A stretch of 57,123 bases of DNA from Terriglobia bacterium (GTDB lineage: Bacteria; Acidobacteriota; Terriglobia; Terriglobales; Acidobacteriaceae). Both the position numbers and the translations under genes were made by a program. The stretch spans positions 1-57,123 of the forward strand of contig JAIQGL010000037.1 in assembly GCA_020072585.1 (NCBI GenBank). The letters are read 5' to 3'. Each line of letters starts with the position of its first letter. Position 1 is the stretch's first letter. The notes under the pieces are model-generated. The model was given only the letters and a program-made list of their open reading frames with translations, was not told where the DNA came from and made no database searches. This document shows positions 43,591-52,003 of the stretch, piece after piece.

Positions 43591-44043
43591 CTAAGCAGTG
43601 GTGAGAATCTCTACTGGAACAACAGCCAGGGCCATGGAGCCCTGGACGTTCTCAACGATTTCAATCTTGCCTTCAATGCGGCAGTGCGAAACTTTACCGC
43701 CCAGAGACTGAGCGATTCCTGGTGTCACATTGCGAATGGCAACTTCAACCGCGTCCAGAAGCGAGTTGAGTTCGGTTGAAGGAACCGAATTAGGTTCTGC
43801 GTCCCCCGCGGTATAAAGAACGAGATCGACCGTCATTTTGGCGTGGACGGGCAGGCCGTTCACCGCGGTGCCGGTGAGTTCATCCTTTTGCACCTGATAG
43901 AGTGACGGACGATCTGCCGGCGAGACCTGAGATGGATCCTGCCAGCGCCGGCTGACCGTTTTGAACGGACCAACCGGCGTGAGCAGAGCGCCCTGTAACG
44001 TGGCAAAAAGCGCCGAGTAAATTTGTTCACGAGGAAAAATCAT
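43591..44043 (-). CDS. tail terminator/completion protein
   Basis: This 150-residue protein has the pattern of gpU/GTA gp8-type tail terminators (MIFPREQIYSALFATLQ ... RRWQDPSQVSPADRPSLYQVQ ... LDAVEVAIRN). It overlaps the upstream gene by 4 nt and is followed by the tail tube gene, as expected. Confidence 0.75.
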   Translation of the reverse strand: MIFPREQIYSALFATLQGALLTPVGPFKTVSRRWQDPSQVSPADRPSLYQVQKDELTGTAVNGLPVHAKMTVDLVLYTAGDAEPNSVPSTELNSLLDAVEVAIRNVTPGIAQSLGGKVSHCRIEGKIEIVENVQGSMALAVVPVEILTTA

Positions 44044-44507
44044 TGGGACGCCTGCACCTGCTGAATTGCCTGTTCAAGAAGCGCAGGCAGTTCCTGTTGA
44101 AGATCATTGATGGCGGGACGCAGGTAAGGACGCGGACGCAGATATGGGCGCCGCCCTTCCTTTTTCTTAAACGGACCACGCCGGCCGGCGTAGCCTCCAT
44201 ATTCATGAATCGCCGCATACGGCAGGCTTGACCCAATACTGATGGAGAGAGTCTGACCGTCTGATCTGGCATCAATCGACTGCAAAACGGAGTTCAGCAG
44301 ATTTCCACTGCGGGAGCTGAGCAGCGTTCCATTTGAGTCGCCCTTGACCCCAGATCCGGCGAAATACCTGGGAACCGCGTTACGCAATGATTGATAGATA
44401 AGCGGCTTGAGTGCTTTGTGGACCTCAACCACCAACCGAGGCGCAAATCCCGCAAGCCGCTGTTGAAGCTGCTGTATGGCCGAATCGTCAATCTGTACGG
44501 TAATCAC
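44040..44507 (-). CDS. HK97 gp10-like head-tail joining protein
   Basis: This 155-residue protein has an N-terminal helical part (IQQLQQRLAGFAPRLVVEVHKALKPLIYQSLRNAVPRYF) and a C-terminal YAAIHEYGGYAGRRGPFKKK, the IHEYGG-type signature of HK97 gp10-like proteins. It overlaps both neighbours by 4 nt. Confidence 0.85.
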   Translation of the reverse strand: MITVQIDDSAIQQLQQRLAGFAPRLVVEVHKALKPLIYQSLRNAVPRYFAGSGVKGDSNGTLLSSRSGNLLNSVLQSIDARSDGQTLSISIGSSLPYAAIHEYGGYAGRRGPFKKKEGRRPYLRPRPYLRPAINDLQQELPALLEQAIQQVQASQ

Positions 44508-45076
44508 AACGCCAGCCTCCTGTACTGGTTGAACACGGACATGGAACGCGGCGGCACATCGCTCATATCAAAAGCGATGGTTATCTGGCCGCTCATGCTG
44601 TTGGATTTTTCGCCGATACGAACGCGCTGACGATACGTCAACGCAAACGCCTCAATCGCTGCCTGCTTCAGATCAAGCGGAACACTTGAATAACCCGCCG
44701 TGTATGAAAGCTGGACATTCTGCACGCCTCGGCTGAAGCGAAAGCCGCGCAGAAGAATACGGCGTGCGTCCCAGAGAAAGCCGGCAGCAACGGGACTGCT
44801 TGCCTGCTGTATGGGAACGTTGTCGACGCTAACCGCAGTGACTGCGATGACGGGAAACTGGCGAGGAAGAATCCGGTCTGAATCATTCCCATCGTAGATT
44901 TCCGTTAAAGGGCCCAATACCGACGCCAGAATGTGCGGGCGGTCAATGTACTGCAAGACCTGCAAACTTGCGTTCGAAATCAGACTCTGCAGAGTGACAT
45001 CATCATTGTTGCCCTGGTTGGGCAACCACGCCTTAATTTCTGCAACGGTGCAAAGATCATCAGGTGCGGTGGCCAT
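44504..45076 (-). CDS. gp6-like head-tail connector protein
   Basis: This 190-residue protein has an N-terminal TVAEIKAWL ... DDVTLQSLISNASLQVLQYIDRP helical pair, then a beta-part with TEIYDGNDSDRILPRQFPV and VQLSYTAGYSSVPLDLKQA. This is the pattern of phage gp6-like head-tail adaptors. It would sit between portal and tail stopper. It is separated from the capsid gene by an interspersed repeat and a strong hairpin. Confidence 0.85.
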   Translation of the reverse strand: MATAPDDLCTVAEIKAWLPNQGNNDDVTLQSLISNASLQVLQYIDRPHILASVLGPLTEIYDGNDSDRILPRQFPVIAVTAVSVDNVPIQQASSPVAAGFLWDARRILLRGFRFSRGVQNVQLSYTAGYSSVPLDLKQAAIEAFALTYRQRVRIGEKSNSMSGQITIAFDMSDVPPRSMSVFNQYRRLAL

Positions 45077-45105
45077 TCGTGAAGCCCTCCAAATATGGTC
45101 AACAC

Positions 45106-45211
45106 AAGGTCCCTCCGCCCTACTCGCGCGCTGATCTGCCCATTCACGCGCAAGTGCGGCGCGTTAATGGGGCCCTGACAACGCGCTCGCTTAACGGCCG
45201 TCGGGATGACG
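45106..45211. repeat. interspersed repeat, AAGGTCCCTC ... CGGGATGACG family
   Basis: The segment opens AAGGTCCCTC and closes TCGGGATGACG, with several GCGCG-rich pairing stretches between. The same ends recur at 48551-48618. It lies between the connector and capsid genes and is not coding. Confidence 0.6.
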
Positions 45212-45267
45212 TGAGATTTATGCTCTTTTGAAAAGAGCGGCTAGACAAAAAGAGCCTTCTGCAGGAA

Positions 45268-45302
45268 AAGGCAGTCTGGGTTGCGGAACCTCAGACTGCC
45301 TT
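45268..45302 (-). terminator. strong hairpin behind the capsid gene
   Basis: AAGGCAGTCTG pairs perfectly with CAGACTGCCTT (11 bp, 13-nt loop) with short T-runs on the leftward side. It would partly stop transcription leaving the capsid gene and keep capsid mRNA more abundant than that of the tail genes. Confidence 0.7.
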
Positions 45303-45383
45303 CTGTTCTCCCTCGCTTGTCTGTTGTCAGGCGGGGAGGCATCAGCAGCGACCGCGGCAAGTCAAAGCTGCTGATGAAAACGC

Positions 45384-46877
45384 TTATCCGTTGGCCACGT
45401 TCGCAATGACGCCAAGTGAAAACGGCGCGCGGCAAACCAGAACCTCATCGGCATACACGCCATAGACATACTGGCGCGACACCACGGGCCATTCAATCTG
45501 GTAATAGTCACGCCGGCAGCGGACAAAGGTCACGTTGTCCACACCGGAGAGTGGGTACGGGATCTCCGAACTGTTGAAGAAAATAGTACCCGGAGACAGA
45601 TTGGGATGGATGCGAATGTCCAGGAACTGCTGGGTGAACTTGTTCCAGTACTTGGCAATACTGGCGCCGCCCAACAGAGCCGGCTTGTCATCTTCCGATC
45701 CCGTTCCGCCCGGCAAGGTGAACCGGAAGAGCGGCACGCCACCAGAGGCGACAATCTTTTTGTTGATGTTGCGAGCTTCCTGAGAGTTGACCCAGATTTC
45801 CGTGGGACTGAGACGCTTATTGTCCCAGAACCACTGCAGGGCCGTATCAATTTCCAGAATGCCATTCGCCTGGTCAGCGGTCAGAGTGTTGCCGTCGAGC
45901 GAGGCGAAATAGCCTGCGTTGGATTTCAATGCCTGGGTGAGGAAGCCGTCAAACACGAGCGAGTTCGCGGAGCCATCCAAGTTGGAGTTTGCAGCATTCG
46001 CCAACTGCGTGCCCGCAACCGGAGCACTGATGGTTACCTTGTTCACGGTAGTAATTGTGTTCAGGGTTGCCGTGCCAGCATTGGTACCGATGTACCATGC
46101 GTATCCGGCGGCCCCTTTCACCGCGGGGACCGTGGCCACCACAGTCTGCTGACCCGCAGTAGTGGCAGCAACACTCGATGCAGCGCTGATGGCACTGGCG
46201 CCTGCGCCGTACTGAGTAGACGTTCCATCGATGTTGACCCTGGTGACCTGACCATAAGGCACGCCAGCGAGAGAGACGGTAGCGTTAGCCAATGCTCGAG
46301 CCGTGAGAGCGGTAACAAAGACAACCAGGCTCAGACCGGAACCAAGTGTTCCGCCGTTAGCCAAAGCAACGGTAGGAACTGGAGGAGTCCCGAGAGGCAT
46401 GGAAGCATTGCCGTTGAGGATGATGTTTTCTTCACCCACCATGACGGCGCGGAGCAGTGCCTGAACGAGAGTGGCCTTGTTATCGAACTCCTTGCCACCA
46501 GCCCAGACAGCTTCCCAGTCAACGGAGCCTTCCAGTCCAATCCCGGCATAGGACGCAACATAATCCTGCTCCGTCACGCTCATTTCTGCCGAGCGACGAC
46601 CCGGGGCCACACCGAGCTCGAAATTCTGTGTGTTGACACCGGTGATGGCTTTCCAGCGCGTGGCCAGATCACCACGGTCACTCACCTGCCGGGGCAGGCG
46701 GTTGCGCAATGGGGTTATGACCGGATACAGCTGAAGCGCTGGTCCGCGAAGGTCAAACGCATTCAGGTTGCCGGCCACGCCGCTGATCAGCGACTGGCCG
46801 ATAGTGGTTTTATTCAATGCGGACAGGTCCGCCTTATTGAGCAGATCAAACGTCTGCTGACTCAGATCGCCAAACAT
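45384..46877 (-). CDS. major capsid protein with inserted Ig/FN3-like domain
   Basis: This 497-residue protein starts at the ATG with AAAGGAA upstream; 17 earlier in-frame codons are disregarded. The N-terminal (LRNRLPRQVSDRGDLATRWKAITG) and C-terminal (PLSGVDNVTFVRCRRDYYQIEWPVVSRQYVYGVYADEVLVCRAPFS) parts look like an HK97-fold capsid protein. Residues about 160-295 form an extra domain (AAGYAWYIGTNAG ... TVNKVTIS) like the Ig or fibronectin domains displayed on some phage heads. It lies next to the protease/scaffold gene. Confidence 0.82.
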   Translation of the reverse strand: MFGDLSQQTFDLLNKADLSALNKTTIGQSLISGVAGNLNAFDLRGPALQLYPVITPLRNRLPRQVSDRGDLATRWKAITGVNTQNFELGVAPGRRSAEMSVTEQDYVASYAGIGLEGSVDWEAVWAGGKEFDNKATLVQALLRAVMVGEENIILNGNASMPLGTPPVPTVALANGGTLGSGLSLVVFVTALTARALANATVSLAGVPYGQVTRVNIDGTSTQYGAGASAISAASSVAATTAGQQTVVATVPAVKGAAGYAWYIGTNAGTATLNTITTVNKVTISAPVAGTQLANAANSNLDGSANSLVFDGFLTQALKSNAGYFASLDGNTLTADQANGILEIDTALQWFWDNKRLSPTEIWVNSQEARNINKKIVASGGVPLFRFTLPGGTGSEDDKPALLGGASIAKYWNKFTQQFLDIRIHPNLSPGTIFFNSSEIPYPLSGVDNVTFVRCRRDYYQIEWPVVSRQYVYGVYADEVLVCRAPFSLGVIANVANG

Positions 46878-46955
46878 TTTCTGGTTCCTTTTCTCCGCCC
46901 GGAGATTTGCGGTTTTGTGTGAATGCAATGCGTAAAAGCCCGTTTTCAGGAACTC

Positions 46956-48050
46956 TTATCGCAGATAGATAGAGGCCGGTTGCGGTTTCTGCAAGGTCCG
47001 CTTGAGCAGCTCATGGACACTGGTCTCGCCGGACGACTTAGTCAAGGCCGGCCGCGCGTCGTCTTCCTTAGTTACGGTATGCGTTGCCAAACCAGTGCGC
47101 GCTACCCGGCTTCCGGGTTCCTGTGGTGCGACAAATTTTTCCATCAGTGACAGGAGATTGCTCAGCGACCGCTGGATCTCCTGGTTGTTGCTCTCCATTT
47201 CGCTACGCAAGCCGGCCACTTCCTGCTCCACCTCAGCCAGCTTGGCGAGCGCAGATGCGGAATTGGCCTGGGCCTTTTCCAGTTGCGCTTTGTCATTTGC
47301 TTCCAGCATTGTGTTTTGCTCTCCTGTCCTTACTCCGGAACGTTTATCTCCCGGAATTTTTTTCATTCCTGCCGCTGCCAACATGGCGGCACTGCCGGTA
47401 TCGTCCTTATCCAGCAGCGCATCGACGTGCGTGGCTGCCTCCTGATGGCTTTGCGCCATTTTCTCCATACAAGTTTTGATCGCATCAAGATGGGCCAGCG
47501 TGTCTTTGGAGTGACGAGCACCGATCTTGAATGCTCGATGGGCGCTGACCGGGGCGGGATTGAACTTGCGAACTTCAAAAGTGCCATCCGATTTGACGGC
47601 GGTAAAATGCGCGCCGGGGACGCAAGGGTTGTCGACGACGCTGATTTCCACCGGGCTGGCGGTGAAGCGGACAAATTCGCCGTCCTTCCATGCTTTCACG
47701 TATGCGCCGCCGATACTGAACCCCGTATAGACACCCAACATGCACTTTTGCCAGGCGACACTGTCCACAATGCGAGCACCGACACGAACTTGTTTGAGAT
47801 CATCGTCAAAATCAATGGCGACGAGCTTGCCTACAGCGCTGGGTTCATGCATTTCACGCACGTTGCCAAGGCTCTTGCCGTCCGTGGCCTTGGCGATTTC
47901 ATCACTCCAACTCTTGAAATATGGTTTGGAGGACTCGTAGTCGAAAATTTCGCCTTCTTTGTCGACGACTTCAGCGGTGGCAACGCCCCACACTTCGTGC
48001 TTTGACTCGTCAATTTTGGCTATCTGGGCGAAGAGATGGACAGATTTCAT
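46956..48050 (-). CDS. prohead protease fused to a scaffold-like coiled coil
   Basis: In this 364-residue protein residues 1-155 match the XkdF/S78-type phage serine protease pattern, with His68 (EMHEPSAVGK) and Ser112 (YTGFSIGG) as likely catalytic residues and SPVEISVVDNPCVP following. Residues about 170-364 are helical with coiled coil (KAQLEKAQANSASALAKLAEVEQEVAGLRSEME) and would act as the scaffold, removed after shell assembly. TTGGAG lies before the ATG. Confidence 0.85.
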   Translation of the reverse strand: MKSVHLFAQIAKIDESKHEVWGVATAEVVDKEGEIFDYESSKPYFKSWSDEIAKATDGKSLGNVREMHEPSAVGKLVAIDFDDDLKQVRVGARIVDSVAWQKCMLGVYTGFSIGGAYVKAWKDGEFVRFTASPVEISVVDNPCVPGAHFTAVKSDGTFEVRKFNPAPVSAHRAFKIGARHSKDTLAHLDAIKTCMEKMAQSHQEAATHVDALLDKDDTGSAAMLAAAGMKKIPGDKRSGVRTGEQNTMLEANDKAQLEKAQANSASALAKLAEVEQEVAGLRSEMESNNQEIQRSLSNLLSLMEKFVAPQEPGSRVARTGLATHTVTKEDDARPALTKSSGETSVHELLKRTLQKPQPASIYLR

Positions 48051-48065
48051 GTTGGCTCCAAATGA

Positions 48066-48090
48066 AACAGGCGGCTGATGGCCGCCTGTT
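48066..48090 (-). terminator. perfect 10-bp hairpin upstream of the protease gene
   Basis: AACAGGCGGC pairs with GCCGCCTGTT around a 5-nt loop. Read leftward it is followed by a short T-rich stretch and then the protease ribosome binding site. Confidence 0.55.
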
Positions 48091-48113
48091 GGTGGTGGTA
48101 CTGTATTTACTAG

Positions 48114-48362
48114 CTAGTTAGCTCGTGATACGAATTCGAGATCTTCGCATTCGTCGATTTGATCCGCCGGAATAAAAGTAAGTCCTGAAACCGGTTCTTT
48201 AATTCTGACGCCACCGCCGAATTCCTCCATGTGCCATGAGGTTTCGGGATCGTCCGGATCAGAGGCAACGAGTTCAATCTCACCTAAAAGACCGTGAAAC
48301 ATCACGCGGTCGCCTTTTTTTATCTCTTCACCGGACTGGTATTTCAACGTCAACTTTGGCAT
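48114..48362 (-). CDS. small acidic SH3-like protein, function unknown
   Basis: This 82-residue protein has a beta-rich pattern, YQSGEEIKKGDRVMFHGLLGEIELVAS, then HMEEFGGGVRIKEP and FIPADQ. This resembles small immunity-type or SH3/KOW-like proteins that occur widely in bacteria. It sits between portal and protease with its own space, perhaps as a cargo gene. Confidence 0.7.
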   Translation of the reverse strand: MPKLTLKYQSGEEIKKGDRVMFHGLLGEIELVASDPDDPETSWHMEEFGGGVRIKEPVSGLTFIPADQIDECEDLEFVSRAN

Positions 48363-48457
48363 GTTAGCTGGCTCTGGCTGCCATTGTTGTCCAACGCGGG
48401 ATCATAGTCAAAATCTGTCTAGTGAGAACTTCACGATACGAGTGGTTACGATGAGCA

Positions 48458-48618
48458 TTCTCGGGATCCTTCGACTTACCTCACGCCTAGCGGGGCTCGA
48501 TGCCGCTCAGGATGACAGGTTAGAAGTCTGGCATGCCGGAACCAAACCACAAGGTCCCTCACCCCTACTCCGGCGCTGGTAACAGCGCGCCGTCACTGGA
48601 CGGGGTTCGGGATGACGG
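48458..48618. repeat. two adjacent interspersed repeat copies
   Basis: The first half (48458-48520) reads TTCTCGGGATCCTTCG ... CGCTCAGGATGACA and resembles 53179-53252. The second half (48551-48618) reads AAGGTCCCTC ... TCGGGATGACGG and resembles 45106-45211. The second half supplies the last codons of the portal frame. Confidence 0.6.
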
Positions 48619-50049
48619 ATTGAGTATCAAGATGTGCCTGATCGTCTCGTCCTGCGGCATTGGCTTGAAGCGGAAACACGCCGGTTGTAGTTATGACAGC
48701 ATTCGCTACGCCGATGGGATGTTTGCCAAGTTCTTCGCGCACTTCGTCAATGGAGAGCACTCCAGCACGGACATAGATATCATCGATTTTTGCCTGATCG
48801 AGCGGATTCAGAGTGCGGTCCTGCTCCCAGACAAACTCTATGTCGCTGTAGCCGAAATGGCGATTGATGATGAAGTTGATGGTGTCAGCCAGATACCCGA
48901 GGATAGGCACCAGCCCTTCCGCCGCTGCCTGTTCCACACTGGTCTCAGCCGTAGCACGGTTCATGACGCTGACAAACTGCTGCGGCGACAGACCGAAGGC
49001 GTAGCACACGATGCGTGTAATCCATTCATCGAGCGCGTCCTTGAGCATGGGGTCGCGGGTGAACTGGAGATTGCCGCACTCGGGAACAAATGTGATGCGA
49101 CGACGCCGAGCGGAATTGCCGGCCAGCGCGCTGTCAACCATTCCTGAAATTCACTGATCTGATCAGCCGACCACTCTTTCGGAACTTGCGCCACGGCTTC
49201 CGGCACATTGCCTTCCGTATAGTAGTTCAGAAGATGAATCTGCCGGCGCAAGCCGATGTTGATGGTAAGAATGATTTGCTCGACCGGCGAGTACCCGAAG
49301 AACTTGTGTGCGCGCAGGTTGCGTGGACGATAGATGAGCTGATCGGCGGTGAAATCGACCGCCGGCAAGCCCTTGAGTATCTGCTGGTAAGCGACGGCCG
49401 GGGGCGCCGGGGTGCGTCCCATGGCATCAATTTTGCGGGTAATCGTGGAACCGTCTATGACTTCCAGAGCGTAAAGCTCTTTACCCGCAGACCACAGATC
49501 ACCTTCCTGCGAAATGACAGGCACAATGACCGGAGCATCCAGGACGAGCAGATCTTCAAGCAGCAAGCGTATCCACTGCTGCCATGTATGTTCGCGGTCA
49601 GGACAAGAAAAAAACGCAGTCAACTGGGTCAGTCGAGGATCATTCTGTTCGTTGTCCTCACCGCTAAAAGCATTGTTGCCGCCGTTCATCGCGCGCCTGG
49701 GCCGACCCGGTTGAGCCTTGGTGCGAAAGGCCCAGGGCATCCGGCTCACCTGATCTTTGCGCGTCTCAATGCAGAGACGCACAAGATCAAAAGAGTCAGC
49801 CAGGGAGCGCATCTGGTCAAACGAAATGGGCTCGAGGTTCCTGGGTTGAATATTGATGTTGTACCCTACCGGATAGTCGAGAGTCCGCAGTGGAGTGCCT
49901 GCCGGAGCGCTGGGAGACATAGGCAGATCCGGCCCAAACCAGACGTCAAGGGTGTTGCGCAATTTGCGTCCTACGCGGGCGACGAATCCGGACTCCACTA
50001 ACCCTGGCTCCAGCGCAGTGATCTTTCCGCCATTCAGTATCTCAGGCAT
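48593..50049 (-). CDS. portal protein, broken by one frameshift
   Basis: The N-terminal frame (from 50049) contains LDYPVGYNINIQPRNLEPISFDQMRSLADSFDLVRLCIETRKDQ, typical of phage portal proteins, and runs to Trp304 (EFQEW). There the frame is lost. Adding one base in the TT run next to 49137 restores FDSALAGNSARRRRITFVPECGN and the rest (ITRIVCYAFGLSPQQFVSVMN), giving about 485 residues. Alternative start TTG at 50058. The ATG follows the stop of the small upstream gene by one base. The shift may be a sequencing error, a real mutation or, less likely, programmed. The last residues come from the interspersed repeat. Confidence 0.8.
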
Positions 50050-50050
50050 T

Positions 50051-50218
50051 TTAGGCAATCCCCACTTTCACGCCCATGATGGCGGATGTTTCAATGATGA
50101 ATTCAACGAGAAGGTTCTTTCGGTAAGCGGATTTCATCTGTTCATCCTGAATGCGAAGGCTCTCATGCCAGCGACATTGGCCCGAGTCATCAATGATGTA
50201 TTCACCGATCCAATTCAT
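50051..50218 (-). CDS. small hypothetical protein upstream of portal
   Basis: This 55-residue protein begins MNWIGEYIIDDSGQCRWHES and ends SAIMGVKVGIA, with the stop immediately before the portal ATG. AAGAGAGAG lies before its ATG. Content is protein-like and the tight coupling supports a real gene. No family recognised; small gpW/head-joining proteins can occupy this place, but similarity is not visible. Confidence 0.6.
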   Translation of the reverse strand: MNWIGEYIIDDSGQCRWHESLRIQDEQMKSAYRKNLLVEFIIETSAIMGVKVGIA

Positions 50219-50256
50219 AGGCTCTCTCTTTCCCGGGGTTTTTTAGGCGCTCCGCT

Positions 50257-50796
50257 CTAGTACCCCACGATCACACGGTCTGTGCAAGAGCCGGCCGGGG
50301 CTGCGGCATTCCTCTCAAAAAATGAAACCGCGAGCTGGGGAAGCCTGAGCGGTATGCCAAGCCCTCCACTGGTTACCGTAGGAGCAAGCTCTGTAGCCAG
50401 GTATGCCTGTTGTGCGCCGGATGACATGTTGGTGGCGATGTTATAGCTGTTGTAGAGCGTGAAATTGGGGTTGGATTGGTTCTGATCGTCAGCGGTGTAA
50501 ACGTTCATGACCAGATCAAAGTTCTGGGTGCACGAAACGAAAACGGTCATCTTAGTGGCATCCCCTACACGAATAATGGCGGTGTTGGGAGTCACAGAAC
50601 CAGCTGTGGCCGGCAAAACCACGCCGTTGTGGGCCAGATCAGCGGGAGAATAAACCAGGTGCGGCATTGGGCGGGGCAATAGCGGCTTGCCATTTTTATC
50701 CAGCTCAGGAAACTGGCTGGATGTTTGAGAAAAGACCACGAGAGTAGCAACGAGTAACAGAGCGAAACTTCCTAACAGCAGATTCTTCTTATTCAC
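50257..50796 (-). CDS. exported or membrane-anchored protein near the portal
   Basis: This 179-residue protein starts with GTG behind a good TAGGAGA site. It has a hydrophobic N-terminal segment (about 6-23, LLGSFALLLVATLVVFS) acting as signal peptide or anchor. The rest is a beta-rich domain (GDATKMTVFVSCTQNFDLVMNVYTADDQNQSN ... LPQLAVSFFERNAAAPAGSCTDRVIVGY) with two cysteines. The last part resembles tail-fibre or adhesin beta-sandwiches. An exported protein between portal and terminase is unusual. Confidence 0.7.
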   Translation of the reverse strand: MNKKNLLLGSFALLLVATLVVFSQTSSQFPELDKNGKPLLPRPMPHLVYSPADLAHNGVVLPATAGSVTPNTAIIRVGDATKMTVFVSCTQNFDLVMNVYTADDQNQSNPNFTLYNSYNIATNMSSGAQQAYLATELAPTVTSGGLGIPLRLPQLAVSFFERNAAAPAGSCTDRVIVGY

Positions 50797-50830
50797 AGTT
50801 GTCTCCTAAATTTGGAATGTTGTTTCAGGA

Positions 50831-50879
50831 GCTAAAGCCCAGATCTGGGGGCCCCGGTCCGACAGAGGCTAAAGCCGAC
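50831..50879. repeat. interspersed repeat, GCTAAAGCC family, copy 1
   Basis: The segment opens GCTAAAGCCCA and closes CGACAGAGGCTAAAGCC, with a GGGGGCCCC-like palindromic middle. The related copy at 51999-52074 has the same ends and a different middle. Confidence 0.55.
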
Positions 50880-50891
50880 AAGCAACAGCAG

Positions 50892-51131
50892 CTAGAACGA
50901 ACAAAACACATGATGCCCGGCGTTTGCGAGAATTGGCGCGAGCGGATGACGTCTGCGTTTCAGTACGCGGCGCTTCCGTTTAACCCGCGGAAAAGGATCG
51001 TACGCGAACTGGCATTCCAGACAAAGAGAGCGAGTGGAAGCTGAATCCAGCCGGCGTTCATCCGAATTGAGGGGCGCATTGCACTCTTCACAGCGAGGCG
51101 GCCCGACACGGCCATTATGATCGTGTGCCAT
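50892..51131 (-). CDS. small zinc-ribbon protein
   Basis: This 79-residue protein has RCEECNAP and SLCLECQFAY, forming a C-x2-C ... C-x2-C ribbon about 20 residues apart, followed by a very basic tail (RVKRKRRVLKRRR). Similar to DksA/TraR-type or small regulatory zinc proteins in phages. AGAGG lies 9 nt before the ATG. It is the first gene after the leftward promoter at 51465-51494, with a leader of about 320 nt. Confidence 0.65.
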   Translation of the reverse strand: MAHDHNGRVGPPRCEECNAPLNSDERRLDSASTRSLCLECQFAYDPFPRVKRKRRVLKRRRHPLAPILANAGHHVFCSF

Positions 51132-51391
51132 GGGTATATACCTCTTGACGATTCTTTTGCTTCCGGACGCAGGCAAGCGAACCGGTTGGACCAGAACTCA
51201 GGACGGCAACATTTTGTTGAGTAGACGGTTTTTGGGAACCCAGTCATTCTGCGATGGAGGACGGACCGCGGGCATCCGTTGGCTCTGCTCCGATGCGAAC
51301 GCCACACCTGCCGAAGCAGTGAATGAAACGCACACATGGGGCCCAGAATGAGGTTCCCTCAGCAGACGCAAACGATGCGCCGGCATCGGAA

Positions 51392-51433
51392 AGGTTGCAG
51401 GCCGTTGGGGTGAAGCCGGCGCCGCTCCCGGCT
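51392..51433. repeat. 42-bp direct repeat, copy 1
   Basis: The segment AGGTTGCAGGCC ... GCGCCGCTCCCGGCT recurs at 55742-55783 with two mismatches. It lies in the leader of the leftward transcript. The end can fold (AGCCGG/CCGGCT). Confidence 0.75.
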
Positions 51434-51460
51434 ATGCAAAACAACTTCCGTTTTGCATAG
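51432..51460. promoter_or_regulatory. 11-bp inverted repeat at the leftward transcription start
   Basis: CTATGCAAAAC pairs perfectly with GTTTTGCATAG around a 7-nt spacer. It begins right downstream of the leftward -10, so it could be a repressor operator or a 5' RNA hairpin. Confidence 0.6.
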
Positions 51461-51464
51461 ACAT

Positions 51465-51494
51465 CTTATACGACATCATACGCGGCGATGTCAA
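51465..51494 (-). promoter_or_regulatory. leftward consensus promoter
   Basis: TTGACA (perfect -35, 51489-51494) is followed after 18 bp by TATAAG (51465-51470) on the minus strand. ATGTC-type short repeats overlap the spacer. It would drive the portal-capsid direction. Confidence 0.6.
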
Positions 51495-51556
51495 CAAAAA
51501 AATCTATTTTCCCCTGTTTAATTTTGCATTAGATTGGTTTTTGCGAACATCCAATG

Positions 51557-51585
51557 TTGACAATAATTTAGACATATTTTAGACT
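51557..51585 (+). promoter_or_regulatory. rightward promoter, nearly leaderless
   Basis: TTGACA at 51557-51562, a 17-bp spacer and TAGACT at 51580-51585. The predicted start of transcription lies only a few nt before the ATG at 51596, leaving no room for a ribosome binding site. Two TTTAGAC direct repeats overlap the promoter. Confidence 0.55.
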
Positions 51586-51595
51586 AAATACACTT

Positions 51596-52003
51596 ATGGC
51601 GCGCGATACATATAAGCAGGCTTACGCGACAGCGAAGCTCGAGCTGCTGAAAAAACTGCAGAAACGAGACGAACTGGACCAGCAGATCCGCAAACTGAAA
51701 CAGACCGTCAAGGCGCTGGGGGAAATGTGTGGTGCTGACCCGGAAGAGATCGACAAGCTGCTACTGATCGAGGGCTTTGCCATTGATGCCAAGCCTGGAT
51801 TTACTGACGCTATCCGACGGCTGTTCCGCATACACCAGACGGCGCTAAGTCCGATCGAGATTCGCCATGACCTGCTTAAGATGTCAATCGGTGTGGGCCA
51901 GGTAAATTTGTTGTCCTCTATTCATACAGTGCTTCGCCGCATGGCGGAGGCTGGCGAGATAGAGAAGACGGATGATTCGAAGTTTCGAGCCTGCAAGGGC
52001 TAA
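51596..52003 (+). CDS. coiled-coil plus winged-helix protein, possible regulator
   Basis: This 135-residue protein has an N-terminal coiled coil (about 10-45, AKLELLKKLQKRDELDQQIRKLKQTVKALGE-like heptads). The C-terminal part (about 66-130, FTDAIRRLFRIHQTALSPIEIRHDLLK ... VLRRMAEAGEIEKTDD) has winged-helix form. No ribosome binding site precedes the ATG, which fits the nearly leaderless promoter. It is divergent from the leftward structural cluster, the usual place of a phage regulator, but no known repressor family is recognised. Confidence 0.7.
   Translation: MARDTYKQAYATAKLELLKKLQKRDELDQQIRKLKQTVKALGEMCGADPEEIDKLLLIEGFAIDAKPGFTDAIRRLFRIHQTALSPIEIRHDLLKMSIGVGQVNLLSSIHTVLRRMAEAGEIEKTDDSKFRACKG

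Noticed and set aside
45606-46922. Long plus-strand frame opposite the capsid gene
   Set aside because: It mirrors the capsid gene's codon pattern and has no family signature or ribosome binding site.
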